Positions 36,801-51,800 of a DNA stretch of 64,000 nt are shown here, piece by piece (positions within the stretch are counted from its first letter, which is position 1; each line of letters begins with the position of its first letter). Location of the stretch: NCBI RefSeq assembly GCF_964355755.1, contig NC_092679.1:14748932-14812931 (forward strand). Direction: 5' to 3'. This DNA comes from Antedon mediterranea. Its lineage: Eukaryota > Echinodermata > Crinoidea > Comatulida > Antedonidae. A program made the position numbers and the translations under genes. A model generated the notes under the pieces. The model had not been told where the DNA came from, ran no database searches, and was given only the letters and a program-made list of their open reading frames with translations.

Positions 36801-39800
36801 AAAAAGTTGATATGGTCTGTGCAACTAGTGAAGTATAATAACAAAAATAGCATTTTTGTATGTATAGTGATATAGCATATAATATGAATTACTGTATTTA
36901 AATAATAATTTAAATGAAAATGTTTTATATATTTTGTAACACAGCAAACCGATTATAGATATAATTTGTCTAGATTGTTGTTGTGAGCATGAAAATATTT
37001 AGAAAGTATTCTTGTAAATTTTGTAATAAATAAGTGCATGCATGATATTTGAGACATGAATCACAAAATCGTAAAAGTAACTACAAGACTTCTATAACCT
37101 CCAAAACTGTAAGAGAATTTTGCTAATAAAACTGGAATTAATTCCATTTTTTAAAGTGTTATATTTAATAGCGAGTTTGTATTGAAAATGTGGAAGTCAA
37201 AGTATTATGTAAATTAAACGATTTATCTTTACTTTTACAGTAGTTAATACATTTCCATTACTTTTATTGCTGGAAAACAACATAAATAAATATAGCAACA
37301 GGAAGAGATTGGTTAAAAATACAGTTGCGACCATAAATTAGAAATGTTGTTACTGTATCTTTTTTTTGTGTATGCATAATATGCTTAATTATTTTGGCTC
37401 AGTTTTATCAGCCAAATTTTCTGCTGTGCAGTTTTCGAGCAAGAATTAATTGGAAAGCAAATCTAACCCATAACTACAGCAGATAGATTTATAAAATGAT
37501 AAAATAAAAGTGATGCATCGTAAAATAAAAATACACACCTGTGCCATTGAAATCCTTTGAAGTTTGCGTTGAAATCTGTCAACGCGAGAAAATACTTCCT
37601 CGCAATATCGATGCAGTTCATCCAATGATTCCTGTATGATTACTGCGTCATTGGGGTCACAGCGCTGCATTAATAACTGAGCACTGGAGTTGATGTCATC
37701 TATTCTACATTGGTTTAAATCTATTTCATGTTGGAATGCCTACAAACAAGAAAAATTGAATACTTTATTAAAACTTTCTTATTAAAATTTTTTTTTTCAA
37801 TTTAAAAGAACTATACAGTATAAAGGTATAATTCAACTCTTTCTATTTAGAATGTATCTAGAGAAATTGAGGGGCGGTTTGAAAACGAAATGGTTAGTGG
37901 AAAAATAAGCAAAAAATACCATCAGGTATACACTGGAGATTTCTTTGGTGAGTGCTGTGTTGAATTTATTTATAGGCCTTAAAATTAAGATTATACTTTA
38001 AAGGTTGTTGTCCCTGTGTCACCCACTAATGTAACAGATACAGTCCCTGCCTCCAAAATTACATTCTTGTTCTATAAAACCGTTTATTATCATTTTCCAA
38101 ATAAAGTTTTTTTATTTTTGTTGTTGCAAAAATCGTTAATAATAAGATATCAAATGAAACATTTTATTTTATACATAATTTTTATATATAATTTATTATA
38201 GTGTTTCACATGATTTATTTTAAGCTTTTATGCAGTACATATGTATACACAATTCCTACTGTACCTTAATTTGTTTTACTTTAATTGACGTATCGGATTC
38301 AGAGAAATGCTCTACATTCGTTAACTGTAAATCAATCTCTGTTAACCAAACTAATACACCTTCTCTAGCACTTTCAAACTCTTCTCGTTCCGATTGCATG
38401 TATTTTAGTCGTCGTAATATACTGCTACAACGACGTGCTAGGCTGTCCCAACGATTGTTAGCCTCGTGTACCCTGGTTTTTAGTTGGTCAGTACTGTCTG
38501 TTCGGCCTTCACGGGCAAGGCGTCGATATTGCTTGTTTATTATTTCTAATTGGGCTAAGTTTTCGTGAATCTTTCTCTGGAATCCCTGTAAAAATAGTTA
38601 TATTATAATTGTTTAATTTTTACAGTAACAGTATTAACAGATTTGTAATGCATTAATTAAGAAAAATCTGCAATCATGTTAGTGTTTTGTCTACATTTGC
38701 AACAGCAATTTGAACAATAATTCATTTATTCAGTCATGGAGAACACCAGTACAATTAAGGAAAGTTCCAAAACTGCATGTTATCTTGTAATTTACACGGA
38801 ACTAACCTTCTCCCATAACCCTCTTTCAAATTTATTCAAATTCAAAGGCAGTATCCTCATAAAAATACCCACAAGTTCTCAAACCTGTCTTACTGGTACA
38901 GGTAGTATGCTTAGAACCATGATACACTTACCTCAAATTTCTTAATTTCATCTCTTACTACACAGAACTGTGTCGCAGCTGTATCTGGATACGATACAGC
39001 CTTCTCTGTTTTTAGAAGCCACTCTTCAAAACGTTTGTAATCCTCCATAAACTTCTGCCAAAGTCTCCACGTCTCTTCAATTCTGTAAGAAGTAAAAATA
39101 CCAAAGTGAAAACGAGAAAGCCCATAGTGGAGAAACATATATTGCCTCTTGTTCAATTCATAGAAAGTGTCCCCTTAATAGGACTGTCCTAAGTAGGGCT
39201 CTACTGTATTCTATAAAATATTACATGAATTGAAGTCAATTCATCCCAACTTTTCATCAACTGATCTGTGATAACAATCTTCACCTTATCAGGTATGTTA
39301 CTATACATTACCTCATTTTTTTCTCCATGGAAAGTGTACATATGTTGCGCCATCTTTGGTCTAGACTTCGTGTGGCCGCTTGAATGGCTTCACAGTCTGC
39401 ATCAGTGGAGCATGCATCACAATCATGTAGCAACATCTCACAGAGGTTTAAAACGGATCCAACACCAGTACTGTGCTTCTCAATGTCCTTTTGGATCTCC
39501 TGTGAATTTCAAAGAGGAAAGTTACTTTTAATTTGAAATACAGTATTCACTTAAAAAAATATAAACATTTAAATTACAGGAATAATTTGTTACTCTACCA
39601 ACAGTATATCATACTATTGTACAGTACTGTATTTAGGAATAAATTAAGACGGTTTGGGCCGGCCTAAGCTTTGAGCCATTGAAGAGTGTAAATACTCCAC
39701 AATGTTAGGCTGACTTTAGGCTGCTCTAGTTGTACCTGTATTCCATGTACAAAGTAAATATATATATATAATGTAAAGTAGTATTAACTATAACATCATA

Positions 39801-42800
39801 TTCTCGTTATTAGAGTCAATAATTAACAATACATTATGGATTCAACCCTATGCAAAATATACCATATGTTTAATTGGCCATAATAACCATTTTTGAATGT
39901 AACCCTGTAATTATATCAAGTATCAAGCCACTAATAGTTATAATTAATGGTATCATTATTATTTGTTGTGTATACGTTAATCTGTTATTTTCATTTCTGT
40001 GATATATATATTTATGTTTTTGTTTCTTTTTGACTGTTTTGTTATGGCGTCCCTGACACAAGCAATTGCTTTCTAGGTGACGCCACCATTTTTTATAAAT
40101 AAATGTTTCATGATTGATCCAGAATTAGCTCTATCATAAATTAAGAAAAACCATACTGTATATACAGTGAATGAACACATTTTAATGACAATATTCTTGT
40201 TGAAAAGTTAGTAACGGATTAATTCAATTTATTTAAATAATTGGTCATATGCTAATGATCTCACCAAGTAATTTGCTATATGTAATATTTTTATCTTATC
40301 ACATCAGGCTATCAGCAATTAGAAGTTTAGGGAGCACATGGGTCCCTCTAATGATCAGTACCTGCTGGGTGGACCACACATACAAAATAGCGGTACAAAA
40401 TCAGAAACGAAGCATACAGTTGTATCCATGAATGCATGGCTTCAAGATGTGGAAAATACCGGTACAAAAACAGAAATATACTGTTGTATAGTTGGGCATG
40501 GCTGTCAGGTGTGGGTGGAGTCACCAGCAGAAGTACTGTACCTTCCCCAAACCTGTTACCATCAACGATTTTTGTGTACCTACAGTAAGGCCTAAATTTG
40601 TTAAATTCTGAACCTGTAAATGAATTTATTTTAAAAGGCCATTGGTACTGTAGGCTTGTTTTTTCCAACCCACAAATACAGTGTAAATTTCACTCAAATC
40701 AAAGCAATATTTAATAGAGATTTTGAGATTATTCTATTAGAAAATGACTTTTTGGTGACTAAAAATAACTCATTTACTGAAGAAAACCTACATATATTAG
40801 AATATTCAGTTTTATTGTGTTGAACACAAAGTGTATTTTATTGTTTTATTGGTTGTATAGATATTATTATCTCCATCCATCATCATCCTTGACCAATAAA
40901 CCGTTTATGATGAGATAGAATAAAAGAAAGGATGCGTGGAATTCCATGTTAGTAGCAGCTTGTGCTCAAATAGACCATAAACATTTGTTTTGCTCACTGA
41001 AAAATCATACGTAAAATAAAAATAAAACATTTTACAGAGTTTATTTACAGTACTGTATTTGGAAACTTTTGATAATGTTACTAGAAATAGTAAAAAAAAA
41101 AAATTCTGTACTGGAGTACAGTACATTAAAACACAAAAGTAAATTTCCACCCATGATCAAAAACAGATATCCTTGTGATTGTGTTCTTTTTGTACTATTT
41201 ATACAATGTGAATACCACACCATCTATATATAATTGTACAAATTTGCCAACAATACGCATTAAAAAAAAACAACAACATTTTCCTACTTTACTACCTGTA
41301 TACTATAGGAACCATGATTTCTTAAATTTTCATAGATTCAATTTCAATTTTTAAATTTATTCCAGTTGAGTCTTAATTCTTTATGTTAACAAATCATGTC
41401 AAATAATGAATAAATTATTAATAATATTTGTTAAAAATATTTTTTCATCAGAATGAAGTCTGTTTATTCATATTATTTCTGAAATATCTAAACTGAAGTG
41501 GCACTGACTGAATGACACTTGTTGCAATGCTGATGTAAGTGCAAACCGCAAATTTAAAAATACTGTAAGTATTACTATATTACTAATTAATTTAACTATA
41601 AGATACTGTACTTACATAATCACTAATACTCAGTGCTCGTCTTAGCATGGAAGTCATCATAAAGTATGTTATGCAGTCATTTTAGCGCATAGAACATATT
41701 ACTGTATTACTAGCATGCTAGTGTACAGCATGCTACGCTTCCAAAGAAAGTTACTGACAATTCAACCATGAATTTGTGATTCAACAAACCACTAAACAAA
41801 AGCATCTGTCAATTAGGTATAGTACACCAACCTAATGCTTTTGTTTATTTGGAATAATTCATTCGGAATATGGGGTGAATTATCCTACATTCTATAATCA
41901 AAACCCAATTTCTTTCCAACCTGCCTATAAATAACACCCTTAAATATGTAAATGGTATGAATGTTTCAGTATTACACAAATTACAACTATTTATATAATG
42001 AATATTAGTTAGGAATCATAAGAAGGCAAATTGTGGAGTAGATATTTCTGTAGTACCCCTATCATGATAATAGAAGAACCCAATTCAAATTTGACCTTGA
42101 TTTCAGTCTTTCAATCATAGGTCATAAGTTAATAACCTAAGGCAAAGTGAAACCTTTTAGATTAGAAATAATTACCAGCAAATTCTATATGAATTTGTAA
42201 CAAACTAAATACATTTATTATTATATATTAAAATGTATTCCAGTCTAAGTGGTTCTCATTTTGTTTGATGACGAATTTAGTCTTGAATTCAGTTGTAAAT
42301 AATAGTGAAAGTTTGCTTCTAATCGAGATTCATCTCATCATCATTCTCACAACTTTTTTACACACACACAAACCTATCTATACACCTGCAAAAAGTAACA
42401 ACTTGTATGTAAACATGTTGTAACCAAGTTTTCATAGTGTGGGACCCCTGTGAAAAACACATTGACAAGAGGTCTGTTTTGTTGTTGTTCTGAGATGTCC
42501 CCAGTTGTTATGTACACATTGGTACTAAACTGACCAATTATAGTAATCAAATAGCGTGTAACTATGCTTTCTCTCGAGATTTCTTACAGTTCATGTATGT
42601 GTGTATGAAAATGTGTCATAAATCAAGAGATCAAACCTGGTTATATAAGTTGTAACAATTTATGCAGATGTGAAAAGACATTTTAATACAAAATGTTATA
42701 TGCATCAGCCAATAAGTGTTTGTGAAATGCACATGGCATACTAATTGTTTATTTGACAAATCATTCCCAAGATTTCTTTTTTTACATATAGTGCCCTCTA

Positions 42801-45800
42801 TCCATTTTAAAATTTGTATACTATAGATGCCCTATAATGTATAGCCATGGTGGTAAAAAATAAACAATTTGTTACCTCCATGGTATAGCCACGGACATTT
42901 GCATAATATCATAAAAGTTAAACAGGTCGCAATGCTTACCATTTGATGGAGTAGTTTGTCCTGTATTTCTTCACTACCGCATGATTCATAGTTCACAGGG
43001 CAGGCAAGTTCTTTTTCAATGTAACTTAACCATTGTTTCAAGTTTGCCATGTTCGAATCCAACTGCTGTACGGCTGTCAGAGTTTCTTGCAATTTCTTCA
43101 CTCTGAAAAAATACAAAATATGAACAAATGTTAAATATGTGTTAGGGGATGCAGGATTTTAAAAAGTGGGGAGCGCTACCATAATAGCATTAATTACACA
43201 AACCAGAAATGGTGTTGGTAGTCTATAAGTGCTGCTTACCTGGATAAACCCAACAATAGCCCTTTTCCACGAAGTGCGAAACATGCAATTACGAAATGAA
43301 GAATTTTACCCGAATTCACCTCATTAAGAATGGTACAGTTCGCTCTAGCGCCCTCTTGTGGGACCACTCCCACGTGCAATCCCCTGGATTCGTACATTTG
43401 TGTGTACATTATGATAGAATATATCATTGCACACTAGGGAGGCACTCGCTCTGCTGTTCATTCATATAGCAAACCCTATACGGTAACCATGAATGAAATT
43501 TATAATAGCACTCCTCCAATTGGAGACTGTAAGCGCCATGCTTGAAAATATGCTTTATATTCTTATGCCAAGAGCCTTTTTTAAATGTTAAGCCACAGAA
43601 ATATTACACTACACATCTCTGACTGAAAGAATACGCTAGATGTATACTCGCACTTAATAATTAAAAAGACAAATAGTAAGCCTGCAAATAATTTCTTATG
43701 TGTACTAATTTATGCAATATTCAAATGACTTCTGGAGATTTGAAGTTGTTTTCAACTCCCTGAATTAAATCATCAAAATCAAATATGATTCCTATCAGAA
43801 GATTAAAGCTAACCATGAGTTTGGAATGCTAGCTAGGGGGTCGATATCTATTGGGGAATATTTACTGCAACTTTGATCTACTGACAGCAGGTACTATAGT
43901 AGCAGCAATGGTAGTGATCTAACTATTAATCTTCTAAGCAACAAAAAATTGGTTTTAACAAAAATTAATAATAATATTATATTTTTGTAGAACAATGGAT
44001 ATAAAACATGTAAATTTGAAAAGAATTTGAAAAGATGTTCATACAATGACTGGAAAGTCATAGAAATGAATGAAAATACATTGAGTAAATTATTTATTTT
44101 ATTCAGTTGACAACCAACAGTAATGAAAACCTTGCCACTTACACTACAGGTTGAGTTTATACAGTTTTGATACACAACATTTTATCTACTACAACATTAA
44201 ATTGTCTTCTACTACTAGACATGCATAAGCAAGGGTGTGGCTATTGGACCAAGGGTGTCACAATTAAAAAGTATAAAGGAGAATACTGTACTGAACTAGT
44301 AGCCAAGGTGTGAAAACTACAATACACTGTACAACCCATGTGCTGTCTGAAACAAGTCTGTAGTTATCAATTCAATGACAGTATGCCTTTTATATCAATA
44401 ATGCTAGAAAATATATAAATGCTACGATGGCTATAATATCAGTAAAACAATATAAGCAACCATACCAGAGAGAAATGAAGAGTTACTAACATTAAAATGG
44501 TATAAACTATATACAATGTACACCAGCCTATACCATCATAATATTATTACATAGTACTGTCTTTAGTATATCTGTACATTTTACAGTATATTATATGATA
44601 CAATACAATCTGACATCATCTCAATTTGACCTGACCTGTTTCTGTAAACACTTCTATGTGATGCGTGGGCTCTACATAAATGATTTGTATCGTAGCTATT
44701 AAAATATTTAAGAATCTTAATTTCTATATTTGTGCTACAATAAGTACTGTATTATCAATATTTTATTTAGAAAGCTTGCTTATCAATATATAGATATTGT
44801 CATATTTTAAAATATGATTTATCTGTGAAAACGGTATTACCGTACATCAAAAAGCTAAATTATAAATTGTGTAACTAATATGTTTAATTTAAAAACTTAG
44901 CTATTTACAATATCCCAAGTTTAATCTATTATATTATATTTTTTAATTAAAGATTTAAATAAATGTTTACTTTTATTTATCGAAGTTTTATTTTCCTTCA
45001 TAAACCTGAGCCTGAGGTATATCCAACTTAAAGCTGTGGTTAGTTATTTCTCAAAATATAACATAGCATTTATCCAAACTAGTTGTTACAAAATTTAAAT
45101 TTATATTAACATAAATACATTTATAATTTCACACTGATTGAAATCAAATACATAGCAGTAAGCACCTCAAATTGCCCTACATTCCGAAGTCTTCCCACAC
45201 AGCAATTAAGTATCAATTTAAAGATTCCTTTTAGCAAAGCCTAATTATCATCAAAGATCACAAGATCCCCATACCTTGGCTGGATGACATATTCAATAAC
45301 CGCATCCGAAGACATAGTATTATCCACGTTTGTATTATCTAACAGAGAGCATGGTATAACCTGAAGTGTGTTTGTATACAGTTCTTGCTTCAGTCTGTGT
45401 AGTATGCTAGTAAACATTCTCAGCCCTATGTAATCTGAGACTATTAAGGGCACCCAGCTGATCTTGGTGAAATATTGATGCCTTGTATACCAGGTCACAA
45501 TAGTAAATCACAGGTTTAGTGATAATAACAATGTTTGGAAACTTCCCAGTTTGAATGTCAGACAGTGAGAGCAGTCAAAACAACAATAAACAAAAACAAT
45601 GTTGTTACTCTAGCTGTGTTCATAAACACTAGAGTTAAACATGAATAATATGAACTAGTTTAATTATAGTATCCAATTTAAATCCTTGTGTGATCAGTTA
45701 ATTCTCTAACTATGTTGTTAACTCCGATAAAGATAGTAATGAAACTCTGATAAACTTTGATGAACTTAAATTCAATAAAACTCTGATGAAACTGATAAAA

Positions 45801-48800
45801 CTCTGATGAAACTTCTATAAAACTCTGATGAATCTCTGATAAACTCTGATGAATCTCTGATAAAACTCAGATGAAACTCAAATAAAACTCTGATGAACTG
45901 ATAAAACTTGGATGAAACTCCAATAAAACTCTGATGTGCTTTGGTTTAGGTTTATGAGGTATATCTGATTTAACTTTATACCACCACTCACGTTTAAATA
46001 CAAAACAAACTGACTGTTTAACTCTGATAGAGAAAAAACATAGCTCTGTTCACTAAACTTGGTTGAAGTGACAGTCGCCGTCAAGAAAATGTTATCAGTA
46101 AATCAATAATCTTTGTCACCTACACCATCATCTTTACTTGTCATAAATATCACATCTGCCAATTGACAATAACACAAAAAAAATATACCAACACATTTCT
46201 AGCCCTTTCTAGTGATCAACTATTGCATAATAAAGAAGTTCCAACTTCATTTAGCTCTACATGTAAAATGGAATTTTGGCCTAATTTTTCTTTTATAAAC
46301 AACACAATCTGTTCCCTGTATTTAAACCTTGAAATTTGTGTCACATACGGTACCCTTGAATTACCCTGTACATGATTTGAATATGAATACTGTTCAGAAT
46401 TCCATCACCAGTGTTTGTCCTGAGTAAATGGTCATTTTGGAAAGTAGAACACTGTATAAGGTGGTGAAGTGCTAACTCCAAGGATTACCATAATAGATGG
46501 ATATTTGAGGCTTTGTTATAATGGATTGCTTCATAATCAGGTGTGCAAGATTTTTTTGTGAACTAGCCAACAAAGAAATATATAAAAAGCACACTTTTTG
46601 ATTGTGAGATTGAGAACAAAATATTTAGATTTAAATAAATTTATATATTGAACAAAACGTCAAGAAACTCTAAAGTTCTTTCAGAACTATGTACATGGTG
46701 TACCGCAAACTTTATATCTACAAACAGACTGTTAGAAGTACGTTCGATAGTACTTATTATATTTATAAATAACTAATAAGAGAAAATACAAAAAGAACTG
46801 AATTGATCCAAAAATAGTGAAATGCAAACATTTCATTTCTTTAAGTGGATTTAAGCATTCTAACTGTTCTTCTTTGTAACTAATTTGGAATCTTTCCAAT
46901 TCAAGTTACTATAACTTCACCGAATTTTAACAATAGAATTGATTAATTAAATCACATCAACGCAACACCATTCATTGTTTCTGATTCATTACAAAAAAAG
47001 CAATGTTTAATTTCTACACAGTGTGTGAAATTGCAAGGGGTTGCAATTTACAGTATGTATCTATAATAATTATTATTATTAATATTTCACCAGCTGGCAG
47101 TGATATGATTAAGTACAATTATTGATTTAAGACACTTCAAAGATCAAAGAGGGAAAGCCTTTGAAGTGGATGCCATATAAATAGTTCAAGAACACCAGTA
47201 ATATTGCATGCATAATAGCATCGAGATATGTCAAGTTGTAGATATCAGAAAAAGAAAGGTTACAGCTATCTGTTGTAGGCTATGCATTTAATGGTATTAC
47301 GCATGTTTAAATACTGTTACTGTATGGTGTAGGCCCCTACTGGTATGCAAAGAATTATGTTATGAAAAAACTATGTATGAGGGCGCTGTTCATTATTTCT
47401 AGTATTACCATGTAAGTTCAAGTAAAGTTCATTATCATATTTTATGCATTATTAAATATGTTAATGTTTATAACACTGGATATAATACTTAATGTTGTTT
47501 ATTCTAAAAGCATGAATATTTTATTGTCTGATGAGTGCAGCGTCTGCATGCAAATCAGGGTAATTGCATATTTAAACAGTTTTTAGCTCAAAGCTTAAGA
47601 CAAAGACAGTAATGCCGTTTAAATTATGTTATGCAAAGTAACGTTGAAAGGATTAAAGATTGTTTACAGGAACTCTAACTTCATTTTAGGGGACGCATGA
47701 CAACAAATAAAGCCTGTAGCCAAGTGGGGTTTGAGGGTTCCAACGAATCCATGTTTTGCCTAAAGTGCCCTTTTCAACTAAAAAAGCAAATTTCTCCGTG
47801 ATTTGAAATTAATTTTGGTATGAAAAAACTATGGATTTAGAGATTGGCCAAATGCAAATTTGGCAATACTCAATAATTTTATATTGTTTGTAGGGTTTAT
47901 AAAAACTAAGTATGGGGTAAGCACTTGGCCCTTAGTGTATTCATGTACTTTCTGTGTATGTATAATATTAAGGACTAAACCACACCTGTTTAGTAAAGTC
48001 AGATAAATCTTTGTTGACTTACAGGTAAGCAATAACCTACTTTTTAAAGTTCAATTGAGTAAATATTGTTCTTTCCTTTCTGCCTTTTTTCATGATGCTT
48101 TTTCAAAAACTATATTTAATTACTGATGGACGTGACTCTCAAACACCTTTGTAATATTTAATTACTATGAGTTTAATTGGTCAGGCATAAGAGACGAGTA
48201 TTATATGAACAATATTCGGTTTTCCAAAAGGTTCAGTTTCAAGAACCAATAAGAAGGAAGGAAAGGAAGGAAAACTTTCTAAAGGAAAGAGTATAGTTTT
48301 AGGGAAGTTTCTGAATTTATGGGTTTCCAGTTCTGAAACGTGTTAGATAGTGTTAATCATGGTTAAGAAGCAAACCACTCACCAATAAGCAGCATTTACT
48401 GATGATACCCACAGAATGACTATTGGAACTGTTAGGAAGAGTGGAACTGTTAGGAAGAGGGGAACTGTTAGGAAGAGAGGAACTGTTAGAAAGAGGTGTA
48501 CTGTTAGGAAAAGGGGAACTATAAACTTGGAACTTTGAGGAAGAGGTGTAGCCTACTATTGTAAAATTTGAAATGTGACATTAAATATTTAAACTTTCAA
48601 TTTCATAATGTACAATTCGTCTCACTAACCTTGCAATGATGAGTTCCATTAGATGTTGCCATCTGTCGTTGAGTTTAGCTAGCTTATATTCGATGTCATT
48701 GGACTTGAGTTCATTACTAGCTTTCATTAAGCGTTCACCCAAGTCGATTAGTTGGTCTTTATTGTTCCCAGCTACTGCAATTTCATCTTTGAAACCCTGT

Positions 48801-51800
48801 AGGAAATAATATATTAAATGTAATCAATATTAATAACAATACAATATAGCATTGTAATATATACTGCTAGTGCTTACTCAAATATCTGGGGGAAGGAATA
48901 ATATATAATATAAAATATAAAAGAAAAATTTGTTACAATGAAAGTTCACCTTTATTGATGTTTTTGTTTTAAATATCATTATTATTGTTTTCACTTATTC
49001 ATTGTATCTTATTGTTTATATCAGTATAAAAGCACTAAACAAAACCAAATTATTGGTAAATTAAAATTGTATTAAATCACAGTGAAGTAGCATTGGATCA
49101 GGGAGCCATCTGACCAATTAAATTTAAATATGAAAAAAAAGCCCCGCTTTCTTGTCGATTTAATAGCGACCGTTAATTTTCCCAACGTGCCACTCATGGT
49201 GGTATACTTCCATGGCACCACTAGACTATGCTGCTGTTAAGCTCAAAAGTCATTTTGTGCCTTCTTACAAACAGGAGTATGTGATGAATGACTGTTAGAC
49301 ACAATAGCAGATGTGAAGAGAATAACTAGCATAATAATAAGTATTAGAAACATTTGAATGAAATATGTGGTTAATCTTGTCAAGCGATTCAATAAAATCC
49401 ATTCCTTCCTATTGCCATGTGTGCAAGTTCCTTCATTTTTAAGCAAAAAAAGTAAAGAAATAATTGAATATTAACAGAAACATATCCATATGTACAATTA
49501 CTGTACAAGTTTGTATCAAAATGCTTACAAGTTATATGCTGAGAAAATACCTTTTTAAACCTCCTAACCAGGTTATAACTACAAGTAAGATAGCTACAAC
49601 ATCTCCTGTCAAACCTATTATTCAAGATAGCTAAAGCACACACAAGGAATTCTAACTACGTACCTTCCACAATTTTACGCCTTTAGTAAGGCTCAGTATG
49701 GCGTTATCCAACATTTTGTAAAACTACCGCACTTAACCGAGATACTAGCATTAACTGAGAATGACTAAAAATCCACATAAAATGTCAGTGGCTTCTGTAT
49801 GACCTAAACAATAATAATAATATCCATTTTCTACGGATGATTCCATTTTATTGAGAGGGAGGACACTGGCATGAGATTGATGAGTCATATTCTGATATAA
49901 TGATTGAATTACTGTAGCTAATTGAAGTTCTTTTAAATTCACTATTGAATAAGAATGTAAATACATGATTTATTCATACCAATTTGAATTGGTAATTTAA
50001 ATAATAGGTCGTTGCTCATTATGGAATATTCACATACTTGGTAATTATGTTTATCAGTCAATCAATATGTTATATTCAACATCAAACAATGTGAACACTA
50101 GTTTTGGATCAAAGGATTCAGTTAATGGTATTTTTAAATCTTAACTACTTTAACCAATTAAAATTGCATTCTAAATCTTAAGATATTAAATTTATTTATA
50201 TTAACTGGCTAAATTCTGACATACAGTAATAATAAATTTGACAGTTGTGACTGACATTGGACAATAAAATATTTGTATACATTATTAATATATATATATA
50301 TATGATTTCAACATAAAAAAAGAAACCGCAAAGTGTAGGGGAAAATTTGCAAAGCAAAGAAAGTCACTTCAACAGCACATGAACTGGAATATTCTGGTTG
50401 ATATGCAGACACCCTACAATTAGACCACTAGAGCTCCAAAGGGATATCCAAGTTTATATTAATTCAAATGACTTCAAATTCCACAGTGTCTTTACAATTT
50501 GTATTTCATAATGTATTTACACTATAGATTGAAATATATATTTATACTGGGTGACCTCTTCAGTCAAAGACTGGTCTCCCAGAGGGCCCAGTTATGATCA
50601 GTGGCTGTGATGTACTAATACACCGGGGTAACTCCCTACTCGTCTCGAAAGATGTACTAGGTTCTTTAAAGTGCACACGAGCTAGATGTGTACACCGGAC
50701 CTACGGTTTATAGTCCTCCGAGAAGACTCGTTCTACCACCAGAACCATAGAGTGAGTGAGCCTCGAACCCCTGCCGATGTTATGGCTACGTAATTACGGT
50801 TCCACTGTCTTAACCGCTCAGCCACTCACTCACCAGTTACAAGAGCATACATTAACATACAAACAATTTCTTTTCAATTCAAAATAGTATTCAAAAAATA
50901 ATTGTAATTTTGATTGATTGATTACACTTGTTTTAATAACTATTCTATTTATGTATAACATTTTGTGTATGAGTGTGATCAAGAAAGTTAAAACTGCCGA
51001 CAAATGTGATTGAATTAATTATTTCTGTTATTAAACGTGTTTACTTAAATTTACCAAATTCAAACAACTCTTCATTAATTGTCTGTTTAAACTATATTTA
51101 ATAATAATTTGACATATTCATGATGATATTAGATGAATTGTGTAGACCATACATGTATCTCATGACTTATGAATAATGTTTTATAGCAAAGATAATGACT
51201 GAATTGTTTCTATGTTTACTTAAACCAAATTCAAAACAACTCTTTATCAATTGTCTGTTAAATATTCATAATGATATTAGATGGATTGTGTAAAGTATAT
51301 CTCATGACATACGAATGTTTTATAGCTCTAAACAAGTTCGTAGACTGATAATTAACCTTATGTCGATGAATCACTTGATATTTTGACTCTCAGCGCTTAG
51401 TTTAATTTCTTTCCATTTAGTTACAGTAGTATAATCAGACCAGCTTAAAAGCTGCACTGACTACAAGGATATTTGAATTTGTTATTACCTTGCTTTTACC
51501 ATTTTTAAGTATGCAAGTGCAACAAATTTGCTATTACTTAGAAAAATAGAATTAAGTAAGTACTTGTAATTGTATAAGTATAGTACTTTTGTTTGTTTAC
51601 ACAATAGTGTCCACAGTTTTTGAGTTATTGTCCCAAATTTTTGGCTATTTGCATGCAGTAATCTTAACTGACAGTAACCTATCTTTGTTACTGGTTTTGG
51701 AATTGAGAAATTATTAATTTGTTAATTAAGGATTCAATTTGAAGAAGCTAGAATAAATAATTGTGAAACTAGCAGACTACCGTTCGCAAAATTGATTAAT

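Noticed and set aside
38230-38568. 112-codon plus-strand frame
   Set aside because: Antisense shadow of nesprin exon 20.
40338-40668. Frames on both strands near 40.4 kb
   Set aside because: They lie in a small direct duplication within a nesprin intron and show no protein-like features or fitting splice phases.
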